A stretch of DNA of 64,000 nt. Origin: Cryptomeria japonica (taxonomy: Eukaryota; Streptophyta; Pinopsida; Cupressales; Cupressaceae). The notes under the pieces were generated by a model. The model was given only the letters and a program-made list of their open reading frames with translations, made no database searches and had not been told where the DNA came from. Positions 1 to 10,386 of this stretch are shown here, piece after piece (position 1 is the stretch's first letter; the number at the start of each line of letters is the position of its first letter). The DNA is taken from contig NC_081412.1 in NCBI RefSeq assembly GCF_030272615.1, positions 40,604,791 to 40,668,790 on the forward strand. The letters run 5' to 3'. A program made the translations under genes and the position numbers.

Positions 1-784
1 CCTTACATGGATTTTATATAGCAAGTTAATACAAATGACTTGATATAAGGGATCAAGTCGACCAGAGTATTGCTTGCGGAACAGACAAGGATTATCTCTA
101 TTCATGCATGACTTGGATCGTCCTCCTTGATCTTAGGCTGATCATATCCTGAGACAAGTTCATACCGTACTAAGAGATAAAAAACCTTTATCTAGTTTGG
201 ATGAGGTAGGAGGAACCAAAGGAAGAGCATTGCACCTGCAAACAAACAATATATACATAAAGAATAAAGAATAAGGATCCTTGGTAATGGTTCATGCTCA
301 TATGGTCGAGGTATACGCTGTAGTCAGCAAGCCGTAGTGATCTATGATTGCATTTGGCATAAGATCACGTAGCCTAGTGAACTTCCCACGTAGACACCAT
401 TAGTACATGCCCCAGAACTTCATCGGAAATAATGCACAAATGATACAAAACAATGCTGAAAGATCCCGATACAGATAAACAAACGATTGTACTCACAAAT
501 CAACCAAGTATTTGACAGCCTAACAGAATTTTCTTGTCAAAGAAAACGTCATCTTGTCTTTGTTTTGGTAAGGAAGGATGCATCCTTGTTTTAAAGACAG
601 TTTTGGATTGTTGATGTGGATTGTGTGGTTGATTGGTAAATGGTCATTGTGTGAGTAGTTTGTTGCAATGTTTGTTTTGGTATCTGCATGGATGAGTATG
701 TACAAGGTGTTGCCATGTTTTTGTGTGATTCTTGATGTTTTCTGATGTTTTTGGATTTTGTATTGTTTTTGAATGCTTTTGGTA

Positions 785-925
785 TTTTGTGAGACATTTT
801 TGAATGTTTTTGGTATTTTGTTGAGACATTTTTGAATGTTTTTGGATTTTGTTGAGACATTTTTGAATGTTTTTGGATTTTGTTGAGATATTTTCCAATG
901 TTTTTGGTATTTTGATGATTGCTTG
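785..925. repeat. ~33-bp tandem repeat
   Basis: About four imperfect copies of a unit containing GAGACATTTTTGAATGTTTT and a short TTTGG(T)ATTTTG tail run head to tail. They account for the lysine- and asparagine-rich ORFs in this stretch, which I do not regard as genes. Confidence 0.85.
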
Positions 926-1251
926 AATGAAGAACTGAATGAATCATAAGACAATGTAGAATCCACTTCCATCAATAGTTTAAAGGCATTGCCCCCAGTT
1001 TTAGACATGACTTATGAAGAAGCGGGACGCAAGATGCATGAAGTATTTATCATAAGTGCAGAGAAATAACAAGCCATGGTTTTTTGAATGGATGGATGTA
1101 TGTATGAAGTAGATGTGATCGTAACAAGTTTGAAAGACAATGGAGCCATAGCCTTTACGAGTGGCACCTGTTTGCCAGGTTTTCACCACCGTACTTACCC
1201 AAGGTGCCACCGGAGTGGTTGTTCACTGTTTGGATGCATGATTTTTCTTTA

Positions 1252-1352
1252 CTTTTTTGAATGTTTTTGTATTTTCTTTAGGACATTTTTCTGAATGTTT
1301 TTGGTATTTTCTTTAGGATATTTTTCTGAATGTTTTTGGTATTTTCTGATAT
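1252..1352. repeat. ~37-bp tandem repeat, three copies
   Basis: Three copies of a unit with TTTCTGAATGTTTTTGGTAT joined by TTTCTTTAGGA(C/T)AT lie just beyond the integrase stop. They are related to the 785-925 array and form part of the A-rich (minus strand) tail of Tat-A. Confidence 0.85.
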
Positions 1353-1379
1353 GCAGGGGAGCCTGATGCCTTGTACACC

Positions 1380-2567
1380 TTAGGTATAAAACCGTTTGAG
1401 GTGCATGCTATTGATTGGATCTGCGAGCGGTTCTCCGTCTGATGTAGCCAACTGATATGCCCTGAACCTGAATACAGCAGTGACAACATATGGGCCGAGC
1501 CAATTTGATTCAAACTTGCCTTGATGTTCTCTATTTGGTTGGTTGCGAGGATTCTCTCGAAGAACAAGATCACCTACCTCAAATGTATGAGATCTAACTC
1601 GGTGATTGTAGCTTCTACTCATGCGCTGCTGATAGGCTTTGAGGTGATTGTATGCAGCTTGTCGCTTCTCATCAAGTAACTCTAAGTCCTGAAGACGTGA
1701 GACTCTATATGCTTCATCATTGATGAGATTATGCAAGGAAACTCGTAATGATGGTATCTCAACCTCAATAGGTAAGATAGCTTCTGCACCATAGACCAAT
1801 GAATAAGGAGTTGCACCTGTAGGGGTTCGAATGCTAGTTCGATATGCCCATAATGCTGGATTCAATTGAACATGCCAATCACGACCGATATCATTGACTG
1901 TCTTCTTTAGGATTCTCAATATGTTTTTATTGGATGCTTCAGCCTGACCATTGCCTTGTGGGTAATAGGGGGTGGAAAAGCGATGTTGGATATGAAATTT
2001 CTCACAAAGCTCACGGACATCCTGATTTTTGAAAGGAAGACCGTTATCTGTGACGATGGACATGGGTACACCATACCGGCAGATGATGTAGTTGAGGATG
2101 AATGAGGCGATCTGCTTGCTAGTGACTTGGGTAAGTGGAACAACTTCGATCCACTTTGTGAAATATTCGGTAGCAGTAATAATGAATTTATGGCCATTGG
2201 ATGAAGATGGATGAATCTTACCCACAAGGTCAAGGCCCCATTGACAAAAAGGCCATGGTGTTGTGATTGGTTGCAGTTCCTGTGCTGGTGCATGTATCAG
2301 GTCACCGTGAACTTGACATTTCTTGCATTTCCTGACAAAGTAGTAGGAATCCTTTTCCATAGATGGCCAATAGTATCCAGCTCGCATGATCTTCTTGGCT
2401 AGTGATGGACCACATGAGTGAGTCCCGCAAATTCCTTCATGTACCTCTTTCAAAACCTTTGTTATCTCATCCTGTTCCAGACATCGAAGGAGAGTACCAT
2501 CAAGACTACGTCGGTATAGGGTTTCGGCAATAATGGTATATCGAGCAGTTTGGCGAATGAAGGTTTT
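1380..2567 (-). CDS. Tat-A integrase
   Basis: Integrase catalyses insertion of retrotransposon cDNA into the host genome. The open segment is 2453-1380 and the frame continues upstream to the TGA at 2568-2570. A zinc-binding N-terminus is visible (HEGICGTH early, then CKKCQVHG). The catalytic core follows with GLDLVGKIHP (first Asp), IVTDNG (second Asp) and GNGQAEASNK (Glu), then a GPYVV...YQL segment typical of the gypsy integrase C-terminus. There is no chromodomain, as expected for Tat. The TGA separating it from the RT segment stands where Tat-C has an Arg codon, which fits CGA to TGA. The product would normally be cut from the polyprotein, so no separate start codon is claimed. Confidence 0.9.
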   Translation of the reverse strand, partial: KTFIRQTARYTIIAETLYRRSLDGTLLRCLEQDEITKVLKEVHEGICGTHSCGPSLAKKIMRAGYYWPSMEKDSYYFVRKCKKCQVHGDLIHAPAQELQPITTPWPFCQWGLDLVGKIHPSSSNGHKFIITATEYFTKWIEVVPLTQVTSKQIASFILNYIICRYGVPMSIVTDNGLPFKNQDVRELCEKFHIQHRFSTPYYPQGNGQAEASNKNILRILKKTVNDIGRDWHVQLNPALWAYRTSIRTPTGATPYSLVYGAEAILPIEVEIPSLRVSLHNLINDEAYRVSRLQDLELLDEKRQAAYNHLKAYQQRMSRSYNHRVRSHTFEVGDLVLRENPRNQPNREHQGKFESNWLGPYVVTAVFRFRAYQLATSDGEPLADPINSMHLKRFYT

Positions 2568-4409
2568 TCATTGGTTATTTGATTGGTTGGGAAGAAGGGT
2601 ATGATTGCGGAGATAGGTGTAGAACTCACCGTACCATGGGGATTTGGAACCAACAAGGCGACATATCATCTCGGATTCAGGGATATCATACGCGGGGATC
2701 CAAAGCTGTTCGACCAAGAACTCATAAAGTGTTGAATTCTGTGGAAGATCTAGGAGAGATGCGATGGTAGCCATAGCGTCAGCAGCTCGATTCTGATCTC
2801 TTGGTATCTGCTCAAAAGTGATAGTAGTAAATGATGTCTTTAGAGTGTCCACCATTTGCTTATATGGCATGAGTTTATCATCTTTGGTCTGATATTCATC
2901 TGTTGCTTGTCGAATGACTAGTTGGGAATCGCCATATACTTGTAGTTCTTGTAATTTCCATTGTACGGCTAACCTGAGTCCTGTGATCAAGGCCTCATAC
3001 TCTGCTATGTTGTTTGTGCATGGAAATGTGAGCCTGTAAGACTTCGGGATGCTGTCACCTTGAGGTGTGATAAACAAAATGCCTGCCCTAGTGTATGAAC
3101 CATCAAAATATAGTTTCCATGGTTGTACTTCTGTGATCATGAATATCTCTTCATCTGGAAAATTGGAAATGAGGGGATGATCGCCTATGAGTGGTGCATC
3201 GGCCAACTGATCTACAATGACCTGCCCTTTGATAGCTTTACGGTCCACATACTCGATGTCAAATTCACTTAGAATCATTACCCATTTGGCCAAGCGACCT
3301 GTCAATGCTGCTTTGCTAAGTAAATACTTGAGTGGATCAATCTTTGCGATGAGTTGTACCTTGTGTGTCAACAGATAGTGTCGCAATTTAGTGGCTGCTA
3401 AGATTACTGCTAGGCAAGCTCGCTCAATAGGTGTGTAATTGAGTTCATAGCCAACCAGTGTGCGAGAGATGTAGTAAATAGCACACTCTTTGCCTTCTGC
3501 ATTATGTTGTGCCAATAATACACCTAATGCTGTACTTGCCACTAAGATATAAAGTAACAACGGTCTACTTGGATCTGGTGGCATCAACAATGGTGGATTC
3601 ATGAGATAGTCTTTAAGTGTCTGAAATGCTTGTTGGCATCTGGCATCCCACTGAAAGCAGATGTTCTTGTGTAGCAAGTGTGTGAATGGGTGACACTTAT
3701 CAGCCAATTGTGCAATGAATCTTCGGATGGATTGAAGCCGCCCTTGTAATGTCCTTAGCTGACTGATATTCTTTGGAGGTGGCATGTCCATTATTGCCTT
3801 AACCTTTGCTGGATCGACCTCAATGCCTTTGCTTGAGACAATGTATCCTAGAAGCTTCCCGGAGGTCACTCCAAAGACACATTTCTTTGGGTTGAGTCGA
3901 ACATGATATTGTTCCAGTCTATCAAAGATTTGATCTAAGATGTGGAGATGTCCTTCTCTAGTAAGTGATTTTGCTAGTAAGTCATCCACATAATCTTCCA
4001 TCATAGTATGCATCATGTCATGGAAGATGGTGGTCATTGCTCTTTGATAGGTCGCTCCTGCATTCTTTAGACCAAAAGGCATTACATTCCAGTAGTATGT
4101 GCCCCATGGACATGTGAAGGCTGTCTTATGTTGATCTTCGGGTGCGATCTTTATCTGATTGTAGCCGGAAAAGCCATCCATGAGTGAAAGCATCGCATGT
4201 CCTGCTGTTAGATCCACTATGATGTCGATATTTGGTAGGGGAAAGTCATCCTTAGGACATGCCTTATTCAGATCTCTGAAGTCAGTACAAATGCGGATGC
4301 CCCCTTTTGGTTTGCCGACAGGCACAATGTTGGAGATCCATTCTGCATAATCAATTGGCCTAATGAAACCAACATCTAGGAGTTTCTTGAGTTCTGTTTT
4401 GACTAGCAC
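2568..4409 (-). CDS. Tat-A reverse transcriptase, RNase H and second (archaeal-type) RNase H
   Basis: This 613-residue open segment copies element RNA into DNA. RT motifs in order: FRDLNKACPKDDFPLP (about 44-59), SLMDGFSGYNQI (75-86) and the catalytic YVDDLL (140-145). The RT-linked RNase H begins near 285 but reads LYILVASTALG where an Asp is usually found, so it looks catalytically degenerate. A second RNase H follows: YFDGSYTRAGI (about 433-443), NNIAEYEALITGL (466-478), YGDSQLVI (492-499) and a late DQNRAADA. This dual arrangement marks the Tat lineage, where the added archaeal-type enzyme is thought to take over. The segment is in frame with both neighbours and is bounded by single stops at 4416 and 2568. 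Confidence 0.92.
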   Translation of the reverse strand: MLVKTELKKLLDVGFIRPIDYAEWISNIVPVGKPKGGIRICTDFRDLNKACPKDDFPLPNIDIIVDLTAGHAMLSLMDGFSGYNQIKIAPEDQHKTAFTCPWGTYYWNVMPFGLKNAGATYQRAMTTIFHDMMHTMMEDYVDDLLAKSLTREGHLHILDQIFDRLEQYHVRLNPKKCVFGVTSGKLLGYIVSSKGIEVDPAKVKAIMDMPPPKNISQLRTLQGRLQSIRRFIAQLADKCHPFTHLLHKNICFQWDARCQQAFQTLKDYLMNPPLLMPPDPSRPLLLYILVASTALGVLLAQHNAEGKECAIYYISRTLVGYELNYTPIERACLAVILAATKLRHYLLTHKVQLIAKIDPLKYLLSKAALTGRLAKWVMILSEFDIEYVDRKAIKGQVIVDQLADAPLIGDHPLISNFPDEEIFMITEVQPWKLYFDGSYTRAGILFITPQGDSIPKSYRLTFPCTNNIAEYEALITGLRLAVQWKLQELQVYGDSQLVIRQATDEYQTKDDKLMPYKQMVDTLKTSFTTITFEQIPRDQNRAADAMATIASLLDLPQNSTLYEFLVEQLWIPAYDIPESEMICRLVGSKSPWYGEFYTYLRNHTLLPNQSNNQ

Positions 4410-4415
4410 TGCAAT

Positions 4416-6008
4416 CTAGGGATGCATCTTACGAAGCTTCTGCTTGACAGGTTTGGCTCCTTCTTCTACGGTGAGGTGATGCATGACTAAGTCAGGATCA
4501 AGCCCAGGCATGTCTGCATATGACCATGCAAAGTTGATCTGACGCTTCTGGAAGAACTCTATAAATTTAGGTTGTTCCTCTGGAGTGAGAAGAGATGCCA
4601 GATGTATGATATGAGGATTTTCAGGAGTCCCCACATTGTATTCTTTGGTTTCCTCGATGAGAATCGTTGATCGTTCCTGTTGTGCATTAGCAGGGAGAAT
4701 GTCAAACCCTTCATCCTCAGGTGCCTCAAAGAGGTTTTCACCGTTGGATACGCTCTTTCTTTTTACTTTTGTGGGATCAAACAGTGCCACAGTGTGGTTT
4801 TCACTGGAAGATCCATGTTTCATTGTTATATTTTTGCAGTTGAAAGGTTTGGCATCCACCCCAAAGTATGTTGCGCTATTAAGTTCAATGGCAAATCCAA
4901 CTTTGTGATCCCCACTTGGTAGATTATCCCGTAATTCCAAAAAGTCAATGATAGCCTCATCGTTTTGGAAGAGGTCAAGACATGGGGGATTTGGTTGGTT
5001 CCATTCGATGAGTTCAGGGTGGACAATGGGCGTTACTTCATCGACTAGATTAAGTTCATTAGAGGTATCAGTGAGGGTCAAGACAGTGTGGTGAAGGTCG
5101 TTGATGGTACTTTCCCTGTCAGAATCAGGCGTAGGATGAGACATAGGGTCTGTGGAAGATGTTTCCAGCTCAGGTACCCAAGTGGTCTTTATCTGTGCTT
5201 CTCCGTAAATAGGGATGTCTTTGCGTGGTGGAGGTGGTGATGTGTCTTCCTCATCTGAAGTGTTAAGTTGTACAGAATCAAATTCCCACTCATGTGAGTC
5301 GGTCTCTGAATCACTTTCCAACATCCGATTGCTATACCATACTGGGATGTCTTTAGAATTAAACACGGCAGGTGTGATTGGTTGATGTACCTTTGTAGTG
5401 ATCGGTGCTACAGGAAGTTTGATGGCGATAAAAGAATCTGGCACAAGAAGTATCGGCAGTGTTGACTCAGTGGCTTCTGCAGGAACTGCTGGTACCATAG
5501 ATGCTGCTGCGGATTCTGATATAGTTGCTGCTGCTAATGGTACTATGGATGTAATGGCTGTTGCGAGTGGGATTACTGGTTTGATTGGTGGGATGATTGG
5601 TATTGTAGATGGTGGAGTTGTGAGCCTCGATGGGGCAGTGGGGATAGTGCTTGAAGGTGCTTTGATTATGAAAGGTGTCCTCTTTGCAGTAGGTGGGCAA
5701 AATGGTTTGCTGGGTTTTCCTTTGAATCTGAGTTTAGGAAGGATCTCTTTTTCAAAGCCAAGGCCTGTATTACCTTTAGGCTTGAATTCTGGTAGCAGAG
5801 GTTCGTGTCGTCCTTGTTTGCAGTATCCCAAAGCACTCTGACCATCATATCCCATTCTTTGCATAATGAGAAGGCCTTTTCCATACTGATTCGTAGGAAG
5901 TGTAACTCGCGGTATGTCAGTGGTGATGGGATCTTTATAGATCCATTCCGCCAGGTCCTCATCTTGTGTTTCTTCCTCTTGACTCTTTCCAAGAACGAAA
6001 GGTGTCAA
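4416..6008 (-). CDS. Tat-A G-patch, linker and N-terminal part of RT
   Basis: This 530-residue open segment lies between protease and RT in the polyprotein frame. Residues about 42-85 have the glycine spacing of a G-patch (YGKGLLIMQRMGYDG, then GLGFE), a nucleic-acid-binding motif also known after the protease of betaretroviruses. A long Pro/Ala/Ile-rich low-complexity linker follows. The last 40 residues (FAWSYADMPGLD, ending at KMHP) are the start of gypsy RT. The segment ends with TAG at 4416-4418 straight after KMHP. Tat-C has a TAG at exactly the same codon. The stop separating it from gag-protease is TAG at 6045-6047 in the same frame. Confidence 0.8.
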   Translation of the reverse strand: MTPFVLGKSQEEETQDEDLAEWIYKDPITTDIPRVTLPTNQYGKGLLIMQRMGYDGQSALGYCKQGRHEPLLPEFKPKGNTGLGFEKEILPKLRFKGKPSKPFCPPTAKRTPFIIKAPSSTIPTAPSRLTTPPSTIPIIPPIKPVIPLATAITSIVPLAAATISESAAASMVPAVPAEATESTLPILLVPDSFIAIKLPVAPITTKVHQPITPAVFNSKDIPVWYSNRMLESDSETDSHEWEFDSVQLNTSDEEDTSPPPPRKDIPIYGEAQIKTTWVPELETSSTDPMSHPTPDSDRESTINDLHHTVLTLTDTSNELNLVDEVTPIVHPELIEWNQPNPPCLDLFQNDEAIIDFLELRDNLPSGDHKVGFAIELNSATYFGVDAKPFNCKNITMKHGSSSENHTVALFDPTKVKRKSVSNGENLFEAPEDEGFDILPANAQQERSTILIEETKEYNVGTPENPHIIHLASLLTPEEQPKFIEFFQKRQINFAWSYADMPGLDPDLVMHHLTVEEGAKPVKQKLRKMHP

Positions 6009-6044
6009 AGCACATGCTGGTATGTTTAGCGGTTGCTGGAGTAA

Positions 6045-8669
6045 CTACTGTGGTTTACCATGAGTTCTAGGAGAAGTGGGCATTTGTCCCACACAAAAGA
6101 GTTGACTCAATTTGTATTCCCCAGGACCTTCCTCTGCGATCTTCATCTTAAGCTTTTCTTGCTTTGGTATAGTGGTGTTTGAACTGGCAAGAGAGGCAGG
6201 ATTTATATATGATGTGGAGGAAATGGCTTCTCTATTATTAGGAATGGTAATCTCTGGTTGATGGCTGATATTATGGCAAAATGCAAAGGGATTTGCATCG
6301 CCCAGGATTGTGATCTCTACACCGTTATGTGGGAACTTGATACATTGATGGTAGGTAGATGGAATAGCTTGCATGGCATGTATCCAAGGTCTCCCTAATA
6401 ATAGATTATATGGCAGAGGAACGTCCAGAACCTGACAGATGATGTGCTTTACTACAGGGCCCACTCGGATTGGTAGTACCACAGCTCCTTTGGATGAACG
6501 CTCTGCATCATCATAGGCCTTGATGGTGATCTTCTTGCGAGGATCCACTGATTCTATTGCATATCCCAATGTTGTGACCAACTGTAGTGTACAAATGTTT
6601 AGGCCTGCTCCATTATCTATCAAGACTCGCTTGATCCTGTGTTGGTTGATAAAGCCTTCAATGTGTAGCGAAGCATTATGAGGTTGTTGGAAAGAAGAGT
6701 TGTCACTTTCAGAAAAAGTGAGACAAGGTGATGACTTTAGATTTCCAACCATGGCTTGAAAATGGTCCGTATTCAGGTTTGCAGGGACTGACGCCTCTTG
6801 GAGTGCTTGATCTAAGATTGTTTTATGAGATGGCGATAGGCGCAATAGCTCTAAAATGGATATAAGCATAGGCGTTTTGTCTAATTGTTCCACAAGATTG
6901 TACTGCTTTGGGATGGAGGTGGTGCCTTGTGGAGCTACCTTGATGGTGACCTTGCCACGACGTGTAACAACATTGCAATTTGAGGTGGGATTTTTGAAGG
7001 TTATGGTTGCAATTTGTTCACTGGCATCATACAGGTGATTTACAGTATAATTATACGCAGCCTGCGTATAATCAGTGGTATCAGTGCCTCGCCTAGAAGT
7101 GGAAGGACCCCTTTGATCTTGTGATGGAAGTGGATTCTTGAACATCTGATGATCATTATTGGTTGTTTTTGGGTCATGTCCTTCAACTTCAATTTCTCCT
7201 CGATCAATAAGATCCTGAATGAGATCTTTCAATTGGTGACAATTACTTGTCTTGTGTCCTCTTCCTTGATGGAACTCACAGTGTTCAGTATCTCTCCACC
7301 ATGCCGGTTTGACCTGAGGGTCATAGTTTGATAGCGTAGGTAGAGTGATCAAATTTTGAGAAATGAGTTGTCGCAACACTGTTTCAATGGGTTCCCCTAA
7401 GGGAGTGTATGTGCGTTTTTGTTTTTGCTGACGAGGTCTTGGTTCATCATGAGACGTGATGCGACCTTGATTGGAAGGAACATTTATGTTATTCTGAGGT
7501 GGAGGATTTTGTCCTGCAAACCGAACCACAGGTTGTGCATTTTGGATAGTTCGAGCATCCACAACCCCATCGTTGACGATATTCTTATTCTTGTTCCAGA
7601 AGTTTGGTTTATCACTATTGAAGCACGGGCGAGGACCATCTTTTGGTTCATTGAAGATTTTGATGAGTCCTTTCTTGATGAGTGCCCTTTCACATTTTAA
7701 ACCCTTGGTGATCATATCGTTAAAAGAGTCTGTGTCTTTGACATCCAAGTGAAATTCCATTTCTTCGTTTAAGTTGGAAATGAAAATTTCCACTAGTTCT
7801 CGTTCAGGTAACTGAAGAGAACGTCTGCTAGACATTTGGCACCATCGTTGCAGGAATACTGAGAATAGTTCACCTGGTTTTTGTTTGGTGTTGCACAGAT
7901 CAGCCATGGTGATGTCGCATTCAATATTATAAGAGTAATGAGATAGGAACTTCTGGATGAGTTCCTCAAATGTTCTAATGCCACCTGGTAGTCGGGAAAA
8001 CCATGACGTGGTTGTTCCTCCCAAACTTTGGGGAAAAAGGCACATTAGGTATGTGTCTTCATATGCCACTTCAAGACAAGCGGAATGAAATTCTCGGACA
8101 TGATCACGGGGATCCCCCTTTCCTCTATATTTTTCAAATTTGGGTGTTTCGAATCCTCGTTGAAAGGGTGGCATATAAAGATTCCTATCAAACGGATAGG
8201 GACAGATGTCGTTAAGTGAGAATTGATTGGTCTTAACACCACTATGAAGTTGTTGGGCGAGATTCTTGACTTGTTGCCGCAACATCTCCATTTCATTTGG
8301 AGGAGGAGGTGGTGGGTTACCTCGAGGAATGTTATATCTGATGTGATCTCTACCTCTTTCCTCCTCATGGCAACTTTGTCTTTCTGATGCTTGTCTTAAT
8401 TGGGCAAGATCAAAGTTAGAGGGGAGTTTGGCTCCTTCTTGAGCGAGTTTTAAGAAGTGAGCATCCGCATTACTCCTGAGTATTTCATCAAACAGTCTGT
8501 TAAAGAGAGGGTTATGCTGGGCCCTCTCTATTGTTGCAGGAGTGGGAGTATTTGGGTTTTCGTCATTCATATTTCCTCCAAGTGCCTCTTGAAATTCATT
8601 GAGATTTTCGTCTTCTTCTTCCTCAATTTCTATTTCTCGTTGCCTTGACCGTGATCGGGTTTGAGCCAT
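6045..8669 (-). CDS. Tat-A gag-protease
   Basis: Gag forms the cytoplasmic particle that packages element RNA, and the aspartic protease cuts the polyprotein. The ORF is open from 8774, but I prefer the ATG at 8669 (MAQTRSRSRQ), because the Tat-C gag begins with the similar MPVETRSKSKK. Numbering from 8774: an acidic N-terminus, a retrotransposon gag domain at about 205-345 (FEKYRGKGDPRDHV, TSWFSRLPG, KFLSHYSYN), a CX2HX4HX4C knuckle (CEFHQGRGHKTSNC, about 499-512), then protease with LIDNGAGLNI (718-727) and LLLGRPWIH (about 795). The active site reads D-N-G rather than the usual D-S/T-G. It ends with TAG in the polyprotein frame, where a Gln codon may have stood. Confidence 0.9.
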   Translation of the reverse strand: MAQTRSRSRQREIEIEEEEDENLNEFQEALGGNMNDENPNTPTPATIERAQHNPLFNRLFDEILRSNADAHFLKLAQEGAKLPSNFDLAQLRQASERQSCHEEERGRDHIRYNIPRGNPPPPPPNEMEMLRQQVKNLAQQLHSGVKTNQFSLNDICPYPFDRNLYMPPFQRGFETPKFEKYRGKGDPRDHVREFHSACLEVAYEDTYLMCLFPQSLGGTTTSWFSRLPGGIRTFEELIQKFLSHYSYNIECDITMADLCNTKQKPGELFSVFLQRWCQMSSRRSLQLPERELVEIFISNLNEEMEFHLDVKDTDSFNDMITKGLKCERALIKKGLIKIFNEPKDGPRPCFNSDKPNFWNKNKNIVNDGVVDARTIQNAQPVVRFAGQNPPPQNNINVPSNQGRITSHDEPRPRQQKQKRTYTPLGEPIETVLRQLISQNLITLPTLSNYDPQVKPAWWRDTEHCEFHQGRGHKTSNCHQLKDLIQDLIDRGEIEVEGHDPKTTNNDHQMFKNPLPSQDQRGPSTSRRGTDTTDYTQAAYNYTVNHLYDASEQIATITFKNPTSNCNVVTRRGKVTIKVAPQGTTSIPKQYNLVEQLDKTPMLISILELLRLSPSHKTILDQALQEASVPANLNTDHFQAMVGNLKSSPCLTFSESDNSSFQQPHNASLHIEGFINQHRIKRVLIDNGAGLNICTLQLVTTLGYAIESVDPRKKITIKAYDDAERSSKGAVVLPIRVGPVVKHIICQVLDVPLPYNLLLGRPWIHAMQAIPSTYHQCIKFPHNGVEITILGDANPFAFCHNISHQPEITIPNNREAISSTSYINPASLASSNTTIPKQEKLKMKIAEEGPGEYKLSQLFCVGQMPTSPRTHGKPQ

Positions 8670-9118
8670 TTTGTTTGCAAGTTTTGTGTGAAGTTGATTG
8701 GAGATGATGATGAGTTGTCGATGAAATGAAAGATTGATGGTTGGTGATTTGTGTTGTATGGGGATCTCTAGCACTTTAAGGTAGATGTAACCGAAATTCC
8801 TTCTTTGAATTGCTTGTTTGTTTTGAGGAGTTTGGATGTGATAAGGTGTAGAGAAATCTGAGATGTGTTACAGATTTTGACTACCTAGTAATGAGAGGAT
8901 TCACTCATGAACTAGTTTTAACCTGCGTAGATGTGTCTCTTAGGATGAGCTTATCCTAGATGTAGAAACAATCTAAAAAGTGATGTGATGTGTTTGATTT
9001 CAAGCAATATCTAAAAGAGAACTTGGGACAAGAACCTCTTAATGTTTTGAGATTTGGGACGGATTGATGATGAAGTGATGATGTATGAGTGAGATGATGG
9101 ATGAAAATGTTTTCAACT

Positions 9119-9629
9119 TCAATAAAAACTTTGTGTTATAAATGGGACAAACTCTATCTCTTCCCTTTCGGGTGTTGGTGGTATTTCTTGAGCTGTGTTG
9201 TATGTGATACAGACGTTTGGGAAGAAGTTGGGATTAATCTTTCCTCCTTGGTTTTTGTGATAACTCAGAGCTCTATATTGCATAAAAGCTCTGCGGTTCA
9301 ATGATTCTGAATCAAATTCATTTGTTTTGCCTTGAAGGTAGAGACGCATGTGACGCAAGAAAACTCTATGGGAGACAAAGATTTGTCTATTGATATAGAA
9401 GAATTTCCTCCTTTTGATCAAAGCCTTTGAGTTTAATGGTCTTCTTTTCAAGTTGATATTCTGATGACACTTCTTCTTTCACAAGATGTGAAGAATGGTC
9501 ATAAAATTTTGACTCTTGTTGTTTGCACTTTGTTTTTGATGTTTTTGGTTGGATGAATACTTTGTTTTTGGGATTGATTTTCTGATTTGATGTTTCTTTG
9601 ACAAGAAAACAAAGCAAGCACACAAACAC
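9119..9629 (-). CDS. Two overlapping small ORFs in leader repeat copy 1
   Basis: ORF 9629-9387 (80 codons) overlaps ORF 9451-9119 (110 codons) in another frame. The second is basic and begins MKRRPLNSKALIKRR. Both are also open in the second repeat copy with mainly conservative replacements. I recognise no domain. They could be upstream ORFs of the leader RNA or simply stretches that have stayed open by chance. Confidence 0.3.
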
Positions 9630-9748
9630 AAGAATGTAGCCTCAAAGGCACAAATGAGTATGGGTCTAGATCAACCCAATCTTTCGACTTGTATATGACC
9701 CTTCCTTTAGATGTATTTTAAGGTGTATTTCCAAAGCCTGAAGTCGGC
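9133..9748. repeat. Leader direct duplication, copy 1 (~616 bp)
   Basis: It starts at TGTGTTATAAATGGG and ends at CCTGAAGTCGGC. The next copy begins 11 bp later. By eye the copies differ by scattered substitutions and small indels, including ATGTTTCTTTG present only here. Confidence 0.85.
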
Positions 9749-10269
9749 GTGTTTTAAGGTGTGTTACAAATGGGAGAAACTCTATCTCTTCCCTTTCAGG
9801 CGTTGGTGGCACTTCTCGAGCTGTGTTGTAGGTGATACAGATGTTTGGTAAGAAGTTGGGATTAATCTTTCCTCCTTGATTTTTGTGATAACTCAGAGCT
9901 CTATATTGCATAAAAGCTCTATGATTCAATGATTCTGAATCAAACTCGTTTGTTTTACCTTGAAGGTATAGATGCATGCGATGTAGAAAGACTCTATGTG
10001 AGACAAAGATTTGTCTATTGAGATAGAAGAAGTTCCTCCTTTTGATCAAAGCCTTTGAGCTTAATGGTCTCCTTTTCAAGTTGATATTCTGATGACACTT
10101 CTTCTTTCACAAGATGTGAAGAATGGTCATAAAATTTGTCTCTTTGTTGTTTGCACTTTGTTTTTGGTATTTTTCTTTGTGTTGACAGATGTTGGATGAA
10201 TACTTTGTTTTTGGGATTGATTTTCTGATTTTTCTTTGACAAGAAAACAAAGCAAGCACCTAAACACAA
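9666..10269 (-). CDS. Two overlapping small ORFs in leader repeat copy 2
   Basis: ORF 10269-10015 (84 codons) overlaps ORF 10079-9666 (137 codons, beginning MKRRPLSSKALIKRR). They match the pair at 9119-9629 over most of their length, with both frames kept open. The 137-codon version runs on past the homologous end into the junction between the repeats. Function unknown. Confidence 0.3.
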
Positions 10270-10386
10270 AATTGTAGCCTCAAAGGCACAAATGAGTATG
10301 GGTCTAGATCAACCCAATCCTTGGACTTGTTTTTGACCCTTCCTTTAGATTTATTTTAAGGTGTATTTCCAAAGCCTGAAGTCGGC
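9760..10386. repeat. Leader direct duplication, copy 2 (~627 bp)
   Basis: It is homologous to 9133-9748 over its full length, starting TGTTACAAATGGG and ending CCTGAAGTCGGC. The same orientation and near-adjacency indicate a local tandem duplication within the leader. Confidence 0.85.

Larger units (their letters stand above)
1..1379 (-). other. Tat-A non-coding region downstream of integrase
   Basis: No credible gene is seen here. The region lies downstream of the integrase stop on the minus strand and is A-rich on that strand, with short tandem repeats at 785-925 and 1252-1352. Around 1140-1215 the minus strand contains GTGAAAACCTGGCAAA, also found after the integrase of Tat-C (about 29128-29145), so part of this stretch is a conserved non-coding tail of the lineage. 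ORFs across 520-1008 are low-complexity products of the repeat. The 3' LTR is not visible inside the window. Confidence 0.7.

Noticed and set aside
520-1008. A 162-codon minus-strand ORF and overlapping ORFs
   Set aside because: They read through the ~33-bp tandem repeat and are Lys/Asn/Gln-rich in all frames; no independent evidence of coding.
5398-5841. A 147-codon plus-strand ORF rich in Ala/Gly/Val
   Set aside because: It is the complement of the low-complexity Pro/Ala/Ile linker of the Tat-A polyprotein, which has better support.
1380-8669. Treating Tat-A as an active element because its frame is nearly open
   Set aside because: Three in-frame stops separate its parts, and the 3' LTR cannot be seen, so activity is not supported.
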